Source: RPQK01 sp041946865 (GTDB lineage Bacteria > Acidobacteriota > UBA6911 > RPQK01). From it: a stretch of 30,585 nt of DNA. Made by a program: the position numbers and the translations under genes. Positions 23,919 to 30,585 of this stretch are shown one piece after another (the stretch's first letter is position 1; each line of letters opens with the position of its first letter). The DNA is taken from the NCBI GenBank assembly GCA_041946865.1, contig JBHGBF010000049.1, positions 1 through 30,585 of the forward strand. Reading direction: 5' to 3'. The notes beneath the pieces are model-generated. The model worked only from the letters and a program-made list of their open reading frames with translations, had not been told where the DNA came from and made no database searches.

Positions 23919-25472
23919 TCAGTGCTTGAAATGCCTGATCCCGGTGAAGACCATGGCCATCCCGTGCTCGTTCGCCGCCTGTATAACCTCGTCGTCGCGT
24001 AGCGAGCCGCCGGGCTGAATGACCGCTTTGATCCCCGACCTGGCCGCCTCGTCAATGCCGTCGCGGAAGGGGAAGAAGGCGTCGCTGGCCATCACCGCTC
24101 CCGCGACCGGCACCCGGGCTTTCTGAACGGCAATCCGGGCGGAATCGACCCGGCTCATCTGGCCCGCTCCGACACCCACCGTCCTCTTATCCTTGACATA
24201 GATAATGGCGTTCGATTTGACATGCTTGGCGATGTTCCAGGCGAACAGGAGGTCCTGGATTTCGCCAAGTTCAGGGGCCCGCTGGGTCACAACCTTGAGG
24301 TCCTTTTCGGTCAGGTAGTGCAGGTCCTGATCCTGAACCAGGAAGCCTCCCGAAATCTTCTTGAAATCGAGATCGGTCGACCCCGGCCGTTGGACCGGCG
24401 CCTCCATCACCCGCAGATTCTTCTTCTGGCTGAAGACCTCGAGCGCCGCCGGCTCGTAGCCGGGTGCGATTATCGCTTCGACAAACAGCGAGGCCATTTT
24501 CTGAGCCGTCTCCAGATCGACCACTCGGTTAAAACCGATCACTGAGCCGAAAGCGGAAACGGGATCGCATTCGAGCGCCCGCTCGTAAGCCTCCGCGAGC
24601 GTCGCTCCAACCGCTGCCCCGCAGGGATTCGTATGCTTGATAATCGCACAGAATGGGTCGTCAAACTCGATTGCCACGCCCGAAGCTGCCTGGAGGTCGA
24701 GGTAGTTGTTAAAGGACAACTCCTTGCCCTGCAGTTGCCTGGCAGCAACCAGCCCGCTGGGTGCCCCGGCCGCATAAAGGGCCGCCCGCTGATGCGGGTT
24801 CTCCCCGTACCTGAGGTCCGCCTGTTTGGTTAAGGAGAGACTCATGGCGGCGGGAAGACCTGTCGCTTCAGCCCCGGCGCCGGCTTGCTGCTCGCGCAGG
24901 TAGGCGGCAATCGCGTTGTCATAGGCGCCGGTATGGGCGAAGGCTTTGCCAGCCAGGCGAAACCGCTCTTCCGACGAGGTCTGGCAACCATTCACCTTTA
25001 ACTGGGCGATCACCTTCGGGTAATCGGCGGGATCGACCACGACCGTGACATAGCGGAAGTTTTTTGCGGCAGCGCGGATCATGCTCGGCCCGCCGATATC
25101 GATTTGCTCGACGGCTTCGGGGAGTGTCACGCCTTCCCGCTGGATCGTCTGGACGAACGGATAAAGGTTGACGACAACCAATCCAATGGGGGAGATACCG
25201 TGCTGCTGGAGCACCTGCTGATGTGCGGGATCATCGTGCAGAGCCAGTATCCCGCCATGAATTCTGGGGTGAAGCGTCTTCACCCGGCCGCCAAGAATTT
25301 CCGGAAAGCCGGTGTAATCGGACACGGCATCAACCTTGATGCCCTCCTGTTTGAGGAGCCTGGCCGTCCCGCCGGTGGAAAGGATTCTGACCCTCAAGGC
25401 CGCCAGTTCTCGGCAGAAATCGACCACCCCGTCCTTGTTCGAGACACTCACGAGCGCGGTTTGAATCACCAT
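23919..25472 (-). CDS. purH: Bifunctional AICAR formyltransferase / IMP cyclohydrolase
   Basis: The protein has 517 residues, the normal length, and catalyses the last two steps of purine synthesis: AICAR to FAICAR with 10-formyl-THF, then ring closure to IMP. The N-terminal MGS-like cyclohydrolase domain starts TALVSVSNKDGVVDFCRELA and includes GGRVKTLHPRIHGGIL. The C-terminal formyltransferase domain shows DLRYGENPHQRAALY, IIKHTNPCGAA and SNAIIYVKDKRTVGVGAGQM, with the conserved Lys/His pair in KHTNPCG. GGGGGA lies 8 nt before the ATG. It is upstream of coaX on the same strand with 134 nt between, occupied by a palindromic repeat. Confidence 0.95.
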   Translation of the reverse strand: MVIQTALVSVSNKDGVVDFCRELAALRVRILSTGGTARLLKQEGIKVDAVSDYTGFPEILGGRVKTLHPRIHGGILALHDDPAHQQVLQQHGISPIGLVVVNLYPFVQTIQREGVTLPEAVEQIDIGGPSMIRAAAKNFRYVTVVVDPADYPKVIAQLKVNGCQTSSEERFRLAGKAFAHTGAYDNAIAAYLREQQAGAGAEATGLPAAMSLSLTKQADLRYGENPHQRAALYAAGAPSGLVAARQLQGKELSFNNYLDLQAASGVAIEFDDPFCAIIKHTNPCGAAVGATLAEAYERALECDPVSAFGSVIGFNRVVDLETAQKMASLFVEAIIAPGYEPAALEVFSQKKNLRVMEAPVQRPGSTDLDFKKISGGFLVQDQDLHYLTEKDLKVVTQRAPELGEIQDLLFAWNIAKHVKSNAIIYVKDKRTVGVGAGQMSRVDSARIAVQKARVPVAGAVMASDAFFPFRDGIDEAARSGIKAVIQPGGSLRDDEVIQAANEHGMAMVFTGIRHFKH

Positions 25473-25596
25473 ACTAAGATTCCCCCTTCAAATTAAGTCC
25501 CTTATGTTAGCACTGACAGGCTGACGGCTGACAGGCCGACCGCCGGCCGCCCCACGGTAAATTTGTTCTTGCACGCTCAGCCCGTGTTCTGCCCCC

Positions 25597-25625
25597 TGCG
25601 CGCCAGGCGCTTCAGCAGGCGCGCA
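25597..25625. repeat. Inverted repeat in the purH/csp divergent region
   Basis: Arms TGCGCGCC (25597-25604) and GGCGCGCA (25618-25625) are perfect complements around a 13-nt loop. The 336-nt region 25473-25808 between purH and the cold-shock gene holds this and two further hairpins and no convincing gene. Confidence 0.45.
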
Positions 25626-25677
25626 AAGCGGTGCCAATTCAGGTCTCCCTTGCGTGAACGCCGCTGCAAGCCACTTG

Positions 25678-25702
25678 GTCCATACGCCGAAGGCGTCTGG
25701 AC
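25678..25702 (+). promoter_or_regulatory. Leader hairpin 1 upstream of the cold-shock gene
   Basis: GTCCA-T-ACGCC, loop GAA, GGCGT-C-TGGAC forms an 11-pair stem with one mismatch. It lies about 107 nt upstream of the cold-shock start codon and would be part of a long structured 5' leader if the promoter is further upstream. Confidence 0.45.
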
Positions 25703-25747
25703 TTTGGCGAAAGTATACAGATGAATCAACGGGAACCGCTGCTGTGT

Positions 25748-25783
25748 GGCTGTATCACGCTGAAAGCGTGAAGCATGACAGCC
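25748..25783 (+). promoter_or_regulatory. Leader hairpin 2, nested, upstream of the cold-shock gene
   Basis: An inner stem TCACGCT/AGCGTGA with a GAA loop (25755-25771) sits inside an outer stem GGCTGT/ACAGCC (25748-25753 and 25778-25783). It ends 25 nt before the cold-shock ATG and close to the GGGGGAG ribosome site. A structured leader is the usual place for temperature control of csp mRNAs. Confidence 0.5.
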
Positions 25784-25808
25784 CTTCAGTCTTTTGGGGG
25801 AGTGGAAG

Positions 25809-26018
25809 ATGCGAACGACGGGTAAGGTGAAGTGGTTTAACAACGCTAAAGGCTACGGATTCATCCAGTACGAGGGCTCCGACCGAGACGTATTCGTTCA
25901 CTATTCAGCGATTCAGGAGGACGGGTACAGAACTTTGAAGGAAGGACAGACCGTAGAGTTCGAGTTGAAAGAGGGCCCCCGCGGCCCGCAGGCTGAGAAT
26001 GTCACCAAGGTTGTGTAA
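25809..26018 (+). CDS. Cold-shock domain protein (CspA family)
   Basis: The protein has 69 residues from ATG 25809. It is a single cold-shock (OB-fold) domain with RNP1 KGYGFIQY and RNP2 VFVHYSAI, and starts RTTGKVKWFNNAKGYGF. It binds single-stranded RNA/DNA as an RNA chaperone. An in-frame ATG five codons earlier (25794) exists, but GGGGGAG at about 25796-25802 gives the better start at 25809. The upstream leader carries nested hairpins. The gene is followed by a terminator-like hairpin at 26026-26049, so it is probably monocistronic. Confidence 0.93.
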   Translation: MRTTGKVKWFNNAKGYGFIQYEGSDRDVFVHYSAIQEDGYRTLKEGQTVEFELKEGPRGPQAENVTKVV

Positions 26019-26025
26019 CCCCAGG

Positions 26026-26049
26026 AGAGGCCGGGCCCTGCCGGTCTCT
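26026..26049 (+). terminator. Terminator-like hairpin after the cold-shock gene
   Basis: AGAGGCCGG and CCGGTCTCT pair over 9 bp (one G-U) around a 6-nt loop, eight bases after the stop codon. Only a short T pair follows, so termination may be weak or Rho-assisted. Confidence 0.45.
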
Positions 26050-26160
26050 TGCCATCGAGTCGTAACCGCCCAATAGCTCCTTGCGGAAGTTGGCGCCGTT
26101 CAGATTTCCTTGGGTGCAGACTCTGAGTCAAATCCTCAGCAGGTACCACGCGTAACCTCT

Positions 26161-26166
26161 TATAAT
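26161..26166 (+). promoter_or_regulatory. -10 box of selA
   Basis: Perfect TATAAT with exactly 6 nt before the GTG at 26173, which would place the transcription start at the start codon (leaderless message). No good -35 at 17 bp. Confidence 0.4.
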
Positions 26167-26172
26167 GAGCAG

Positions 26173-27606
26173 GTGTCTGCGACAACTGAAATCCTGAGAC
26201 GGATCCCTTCCGTTGATCAGCTGCTTCACCGGCCTTCCGTGCAGGCTCTGGTTTCGCGCTATACCCGCAGAATGGTACTGAGGGAGATCCAGCAGTACCT
26301 CGGCCAGCTCCGGGAAGAGGTCTCGAAGCACGTGATTGACGCCGGCGGGCTCGAGCTCCGTCTGGCGGCTATCGAGCAGGCGCTCGACCAACGGCTTGCC
26401 CTCCAGCTCGCGCCGTCCTTGCGCAAGGTCGTCAACGCCACCGGCGTAATCCTCCACACCAACATCGGCCGGGCGCCCCTTCCCGAACAAGCGCTGGAAG
26501 CGGTGCGCGAACTGGCCTGCTCTTACTCGAATCTTGAATATGACCTGGAGGCTGGGGAGCGGGGCCACCGTGACCGACACTTCGAGCCGAAGGTGCGCCG
26601 CCTGCTCGGCTGCGAGGCGGCAACTGTCGTCAACAACAACGCCGCTGCGGTTTTCCTGATTCTCAACACGCTGGCAGCCGGCCGCAGAGTCCTCGTCTCC
26701 CGCGGTGAGCTGATCGAGATCGGCGGGTCGTTTCGAATCCCGGCCATCATGGCCCAGAGCGGTGCGATCCTCGCGGAAGTCGGAACGACCAACAAGACCA
26801 GGCTGGCAGACTACGAGGAAGCCATTGACGCAGACACGGCCCTGATCCTCAGAGTCCATCCAAGCAACTACCGGATCATCGGTTTCACGCAGCGAACTGA
26901 GCTCAGGGAGTTGGCTGACCTCGCGAAACAGAGAGGCATTCCCCTGGTCAAGGACGCGGGGAGCGGCTATCTTCTCAAGATCTCACACCCGGCCCTGCGC
27001 AACGAACCCTCCGTGGAAGAAGCGCTGGCCGCAGGCGCCGATCTGGTCTGCTTCAGCGGCGACAAAGTGATGGGCGGGCCTCAGGCAGGCCTTATCGTGG
27101 GGAAAAAGGACCTCATCGCCAAAATCCGCCGCAATCCGCTGATGCGTGTCTGCCGCGTCGACAAGCTGACGTACGGGATCCTGGAATGGACGCTGTCTGA
27201 GTACGAGAAGGGTACCTGCCTGGAAAACATACCTGTCTACCGGATGCTCCTCCAAACCCAGGAAGAAGTGCAAAAGCGGGCAAAGCGCCTGGCCGCTCGG
27301 CTTCGCCCTGCGGGTTTCAAGGCAGAAGTAGCTGCCGGCGTTTCATTACTGGGAGGGGGCTCAGCGCCTGAGGAGACCATCCCGACTGCCCTGCTTCTGG
27401 TTTCCCTTCCCGGCGTTTCCGCCTCCCGGCTGGAAAGCCGGCTGCGCCGGCACACGCCGCCGATTCTCGCGCGCACTGAAAACGACCGTGTGGCGATTGA
27501 CTTGCGGACGGTTAAGCCGGGCGAGGAAGACGAGATTTTCGCCGCCCTTTCACTGGCTTTATCTCCAGAACCGGAGAAAAGTCGATCAGGTGGCGATCAA
27601 GATTGA
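26173..27606 (+). CDS. selA: L-seryl-tRNA(Sec) selenium transferase
   Basis: The protein has 477 residues from GTG 26173; a TTG at 26110 would add 21 residues of no known homology. It is a PLP enzyme that converts Ser-tRNA(Sec) to Sec-tRNA(Sec) using selenophosphate. Signatures: EILRRIPSVDQLL at the N-terminus, VVNATGVILHTNIGRAPL, NNNAAAVFLILNTLA, GGSFRIP, VGTTNKT, DAGSGYLL and the PLP lysine in FSGDKVMGGPQAG (residue 298 from this start). Presence of selA implies a selenocysteine system; selB, selC and selD are not in this window, and no in-frame UGA selenoprotein was seen. The 3' end overlaps rnr by 95 bp on opposite strands. Confidence 0.92.
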   Translation: MSATTEILRRIPSVDQLLHRPSVQALVSRYTRRMVLREIQQYLGQLREEVSKHVIDAGGLELRLAAIEQALDQRLALQLAPSLRKVVNATGVILHTNIGRAPLPEQALEAVRELACSYSNLEYDLEAGERGHRDRHFEPKVRRLLGCEAATVVNNNAAAVFLILNTLAAGRRVLVSRGELIEIGGSFRIPAIMAQSGAILAEVGTTNKTRLADYEEAIDADTALILRVHPSNYRIIGFTQRTELRELADLAKQRGIPLVKDAGSGYLLKISHPALRNEPSVEEALAAGADLVCFSGDKVMGGPQAGLIVGKKDLIAKIRRNPLMRVCRVDKLTYGILEWTLSEYEKGTCLENIPVYRMLLQTQEEVQKRAKRLAARLRPAGFKAEVAAGVSLLGGGSAPEETIPTALLLVSLPGVSASRLESRLRRHTPPILARTENDRVAIDLRTVKPGEEDEIFAALSLALSPEPEKSRSGGDQD

Positions 27607-29527
27607 CTTTGTCGACGCGGACGCGGACCTGGTCGCCAATCCGGAAGACCCGTCGGTTGTTTTCGCCAATCAGGCAGTGGGCCCGTTCGTTGAACACGTA
27701 AAAGTCGTCCCAGATGGTCTCGACCGGTACAAAGCCTTCGACAAAGTGCTCGAGCAATTCCACGAAGAAGCCGTTATGCCTTATGCCGATGATGAACCCG
27801 TCGTACTCTTGGCCAGGCCTCTCGCTCATGAAGCGGGCCATGATCCACTTCATGATGTCTCGTTCGGCTTCTACGGCCTTGCGCTCGCGCTCTGACGACT
27901 GCTCGGCGATGTCGTGAAGCCTCTCAAAGAGGCTCTCGGCTTCCGGGGTCTCGTGCCGGCCATGCAGCCTGGCCTTCAGGATTCGATGGACGATCAGGTC
28001 GGGATAGCGCCGGATGGGCGACGTGAAATGCGTATAAGTGTCCATTGCCAGGCCGAAGTGGCCGCGGTTGATCTCGGAATAGCGAGCCTGTTTGAAGGAC
28101 CGGAGCATCAGGTAAGACAGGAACTGGCTTTCTTTCTGGCCGCTCAAGCGCTCAATCAGAGCCTGAAAGGCCCTCGCACTGTAAACGCCCGGGCGTCGGC
28201 TCTCGAGTGAATGCCCGAACCTCGCGGCGATTTCACGGAATTCCTCGACCTTCGTCGGGTCCGGTTCCTCGTGAATCCGGTAAAGGAGCGGAATTTCCTG
28301 GCTCTCCAGGTACTCGGCCACCGACTGATTCGCGAGCAGCATGAACTCTTCAATGATACGGTGAGCCTCGTTACGCTCCGATCGGACGATGTCGAGGATC
28401 TCTCCGTCGGTCGAGAATTCGATTTCCGCCTCAGGCAGGTCGAAGTCAATGGCGCCGGCGCTCAGGCGTTTTCCATGGAGGATCTCACACAGCTCGAGCA
28501 TCCAGCGAAACCTGTCAAGCAGATAAGCGTAGCGCTTCGTCAGTCTCCGGTCCCCGTCGACCAGGGTCTTCTTTACCGCGGTGTACGTCATCCGCTCGTT
28601 GCTGTTGATGACGGATTCATAGAAGTCGGCGGTGGAGACCCTCCCCTTCCGGTCCACTTCCATCTCCACCGTGAGCGCCAGGCGATCCACGCCGGGATTC
28701 AGGCTGCACAGGCCGTTGGACAGACGAGGCGGCAGCATCGGAATGGCGCGGTCCGGGAAGTAGACTGAGGTTCCGCGGACAAAGGCCTCGGTGTCCAGAG
28801 CCGAATCCTGCCTGACGTAATGGGCTACGTCGGCAATGTGAACCTTCAGATTGAACGAGCCGTCCGGGAGCTTCTCGATGCTGACCGCGTCGTCGAAATC
28901 GCGGGCCGTCTCGCCGTCGATTGTGACGGTCAACTCGTCCCGCAGGTCCCGCCGTTGCTTCAGGTCATCTTCCCCGATGTCCGGCGCCGTTTCGGCCTGG
29001 CGGAGGAAAGCGTCCGGAAACTCCATGGGGATGCCATAATTGTGACAGACGATTTTGTACTGGATGTCGGGATCGCCCGGCTCCCCCAAGACTTCCACCA
29101 CCTCGCCGAGCGGCATTTCATGCCTCCCGGGCTGGACCAGGATAGCCACCGTGACGATCTGCCCCTCAGGCAGTTCGTCGCTCGTCTCGTCCACCAGGCG
29201 AACCGTGTAATGGTAGCGGGCGTCGAGCGGGGCGACGTAGACCTCGTCCTGGAAGCGGAACACCTTCCCGACGTGTATGTCGCGGGCGCGCGCCACCACC
29301 TTCACCACTTCGCCTTCCAGGCTTGAGCGCGCCCGTCGTCCGCGTCTCGGGGTCCGTCCGTCGGCCAGCCGCACGGTCACCTGATCTCCGTGAGTAGCGT
29401 TGCGCATTTTCTTGGGCGGGATAAACACGTCGCCGGCCACGGAGGGATCATCAGGAATCACGAAACCGTAACCGTCCGGATGGCAGGTAAGCCGTCCGGT
29501 GATAGTGTCTCGTCGCGGTTTGGGCAT
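27512..29527 (-). CDS. rnr: Ribonuclease R (RNase II/R family exoribonuclease)
   Basis: The protein has 671 residues and is a 3'-5' exoribonuclease. After a cold-shock domain (GRLTCHPDGYGFVIPDDP, residues 10-50) and a second OB-type region, the RNB catalytic domain carries the four-aspartate site in TIDGETARDFDDAVSI (D204, D210, D212, D213), then VYFPDRAIPMLPPRLSNGLC and HFTSPIRRYPDL. The C-terminal S1 domain is at about 570-655, with a basic tail KGRRKSRLPRPA. It is shorter than the 780-815 residues common in RNase R and lacks the N-terminal helix-turn-helix. Upstream in frame there is a stop within about 50 nt, so the short N-terminus is native. It converges on selA. Confidence 0.93.
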   Translation of the reverse strand: MPKPRRDTITGRLTCHPDGYGFVIPDDPSVAGDVFIPPKKMRNATHGDQVTVRLADGRTPRRGRRARSSLEGEVVKVVARARDIHVGKVFRFQDEVYVAPLDARYHYTVRLVDETSDELPEGQIVTVAILVQPGRHEMPLGEVVEVLGEPGDPDIQYKIVCHNYGIPMEFPDAFLRQAETAPDIGEDDLKQRRDLRDELTVTIDGETARDFDDAVSIEKLPDGSFNLKVHIADVAHYVRQDSALDTEAFVRGTSVYFPDRAIPMLPPRLSNGLCSLNPGVDRLALTVEMEVDRKGRVSTADFYESVINSNERMTYTAVKKTLVDGDRRLTKRYAYLLDRFRWMLELCEILHGKRLSAGAIDFDLPEAEIEFSTDGEILDIVRSERNEAHRIIEEFMLLANQSVAEYLESQEIPLLYRIHEEPDPTKVEEFREIAARFGHSLESRRPGVYSARAFQALIERLSGQKESQFLSYLMLRSFKQARYSEINRGHFGLAMDTYTHFTSPIRRYPDLIVHRILKARLHGRHETPEAESLFERLHDIAEQSSERERKAVEAERDIMKWIMARFMSERPGQEYDGFIIGIRHNGFFVELLEHFVEGFVPVETIWDDFYVFNERAHCLIGENNRRVFRIGDQVRVRVDKVNLDRHLIDFSPVLEIKPVKGRRKSRLPRPA

Positions 29528-29533
29528 GTCTAA

Positions 29534-29562
29534 ATTGTAGGCAGGAATACGGGAAGTGACCA
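29534..29562 (-). promoter_or_regulatory. Promoter of rnr, leaderless type
   Basis: On the minus strand, TGGTCA (29557-29562) and TACAAT (29534-29539) are spaced 17 bp. TACAAT ends 6 nt before the ATG, which predicts a leaderless message. No Shine-Dalgarno is visible. Confidence 0.45.
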
Positions 29563-29747
29563 GGTGAACGAATCAGATGGGCCTTTGGGAGCGGGGCGCG
29601 CGCGCCCGAGTCGCGCCTGCGCCGGCAAGAGCGGACGGCTGTCGTGCCGGTCAGCCTCGGCCACACGCCGGGCGCGCCCTGCGCTCGCAGAGACGGAGCG
29701 CGCGTGTCGTGCCAGCCAGCCTCTCCGGCGTTCCGCCGGCGTTCCTC

Positions 29748-29828
29748 GTTCTTCTCGTTCTCCTCGTTCCCCTCCTTCCCCTCCTTCCCCTTGTTCCCCT
29801 CCTTCCCCTCGTTCTCCTCGTTCCCCTC
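29748..29828 (+). repeat. 9-bp minisatellite, polypyrimidine on the plus strand
   Basis: Nine tandem 9-mers of consensus (G/C)TTCYYCTC (for example GTTCCCCTC, CTTCCCCTC, GTTCTCCTC) occupy 29748-29828. The minus strand is purine-rich. The intergenic stretch 29540-29921 around it contains no clear gene. A minus-strand frame reads through it as repeated Glu-Gly-Asn/Lys triplets but shows no coding character outside the repeat. Confidence 0.8.
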
Positions 29829-29921
29829 GTCCGGGGTGTGCGACATAGAAGTGTCAAATCGTTCCAGGTTCTTTTCTGTAGCCAAAAAAGTAGTGATACG
29901 CCAGGTTTAGGGAGGGCTCTC

Positions 29922-30530
29922 ATGACTGATTCTCTTGAGGGCTTGGAAAAGCGCTGGGCCGTCATCCAGGCGCAAGTCGGGCGGTTGGGCGATATGCGAG
30001 CGGGCTCTGTTACCGACACCCGGGGACGTTGCGGCAATCCCCACTGCCATTGTCACCGGCCCGGTGACCCGGGTCACGGCCCTTACCCCCGGTTGACTCG
30101 CAAGCAGGCCGGCAAGACCGTCACCGAGACCCTTTCTTCGCCAGGCGCTTCAGCCAAGGCCCAACGAGAGGTGGGCCGAATACCACCGTTTCCGGCAACT
30201 GAGCGGACAGCTGCTGGCGGTCAACGAAGAGATCTGTCGATTACGACCAGTGGAGGAACCGGCCCGGGTCAGCCGGGGGAAAAAAGCCGAAATCATCCGT
30301 CAAGAAATCGCCGGCGAAGTAGACCGAGTCCTGCGGGTCATCTTCGCAGGTCATCAGAAAACCGGGGCTTGGGACCTGGAGGCCATGGAAATGGCGATGC
30401 GTACCGCCACGCATCAGGCGGGCGCCGCCGCCCTGACGGAGTTGTTGAAATTCCCGCCCCCGCCTTCGGATCAGCGCCGGCTGCCCTGCGCCTGTGGCCG
30501 CCAAGCGCGCTACCGCGGACAACTGCAAGT
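29922..30530 (+). pseudogene. DUF6788-transposase fusion, frameshifted
   Basis: From ATG 29922 the first frame has the DUF6788 pattern: EKRWAVIQAQVGRLGDMRAG, then a Cys/His-rich block CGNPHCHCH and HGPYPRLTRKQAGK. After AKAQREV the homologous reading moves to the next frame: AEYHRFRQLSGQLLAVNEEI, RLRPVEEP, and then an ISKra4-transposase-like segment WDLEAMEMAMRTATHQAGAA, ALTELLKFPPPPSDQRRLPC and CGRQARYRG. Removing one G from the GTGGGCC at 30170-30176 would restore a single frame, so this is a one-base insertion or a recoding site. The homology stops near 30528, short of the catalytic domain, so the gene is truncated by a junction or continues oddly beyond it. Confidence 0.6.
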
Positions 30531-30585
30531 TGTGTGTGTCAAGTTCAGCAATTTGCCATGGTGTTTCGACTCAAGAATCGCCACT
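29922..30585 (+). mobile_element. Partial insertion element, DUF6788/ISKra4-like, running off the right edge
   Basis: The left boundary is not defined; a 94-nt stretch between the minisatellite and the transposase gene is probably its leader or end. The coding part is described in the next entry. The sequence after about 30528 (from TGTGTGTCAAGTTC onward) no longer matches the transposase family and may be the end of a second inserted element or of this one. No target duplication can be scored inside the window. Confidence 0.5.

Noticed and set aside
30280..30286. A6G slippery heptamer in the transposase gene as a programmed -1 site
   Set aside because: The homologous frame is the same on both sides of it; the frame change occurs earlier, at 30170-30176.
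1..30585. CRISPR array
   Set aside because: No regularly spaced direct repeats of 24-40 nt with unique spacers; the only tandem repeat is the 9-bp minisatellite.

Overview
The window looks like a GC-rich chromosomal segment of a Gram-negative bacterium. The gene families most resemble those of Acidobacteriota: a large secreted DUF5916-type barrel protein, GYF_2/AIM24 proteins, a Tat-exported enolase-superfamily enzyme, a secreted creatininase-like protein, and an FmdB-type zinc ribbon. This lineage call is inference from family repertoire only; no rRNA or tRNA gene was found to anchor it.

Layout. 1-4.4 kb: the 3' end of a small unrecognised protein, an FmdB-type zinc ribbon, a DUF5916 outer-membrane protein and a long coiled-coil protein. 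4.5-8.4 kb: a frameshifted scrap of an aldo/keto reductase, then a four-gene minus-strand run of membrane/adaptor proteins (zinc ribbon with one TM, GYF_2-AIM24, Gly-rich zipper, GYF_2 with three TMs). This run is the best candidate here for an undescribed multi-protein system. 8.6-13.9 kb: a degenerate CPBP membrane protein, an 866-residue secreted repeat protein, a metallophosphoesterase and a small anchored beta-repeat protein. 14.0-17.2 kb: metY-metX-metW, a methionine pathway operon with a readable sigma70-like promoter. 17.2-20.7 kb: an intact Tat-type enolase-superfamily enzyme, an internally deleted relative of the same superfamily, a creatininase-like protein and an internally deleted methyltransferase. 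20.7-22.2 kb: a GT-C type membrane glycosyltransferase. 22.4-25.5 kb: purH, coaX and an unrecognised protein coupled to coaX by a GTGA overlap, with a palindromic repeat between purH and coaX. 25.8-29.5 kb: a cold-shock protein behind a highly structured leader, then selA and rnr, which converge and overlap by 95 bp. 29.5-30.6 kb: a 9-bp minisatellite followed by a frameshifted, edge-truncated DUF6788/ISKra4-like transposase gene.

Functionally the window combines housekeeping genes (methionine, purine and CoA synthesis, selenocysteine-tRNA synthesis, RNA decay, cold shock) with envelope proteins. A recurring theme is gene decay by internal deletion: three unrelated enzymes survive only as recognisable fragments. 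Several starts (selA, rnr, the phosphoesterase) carry a TAnnnT box exactly 6 nt before the start codon and no clear Shine-Dalgarno, suggesting leaderless mRNAs, while neighbouring genes have strong GGAGG sites.
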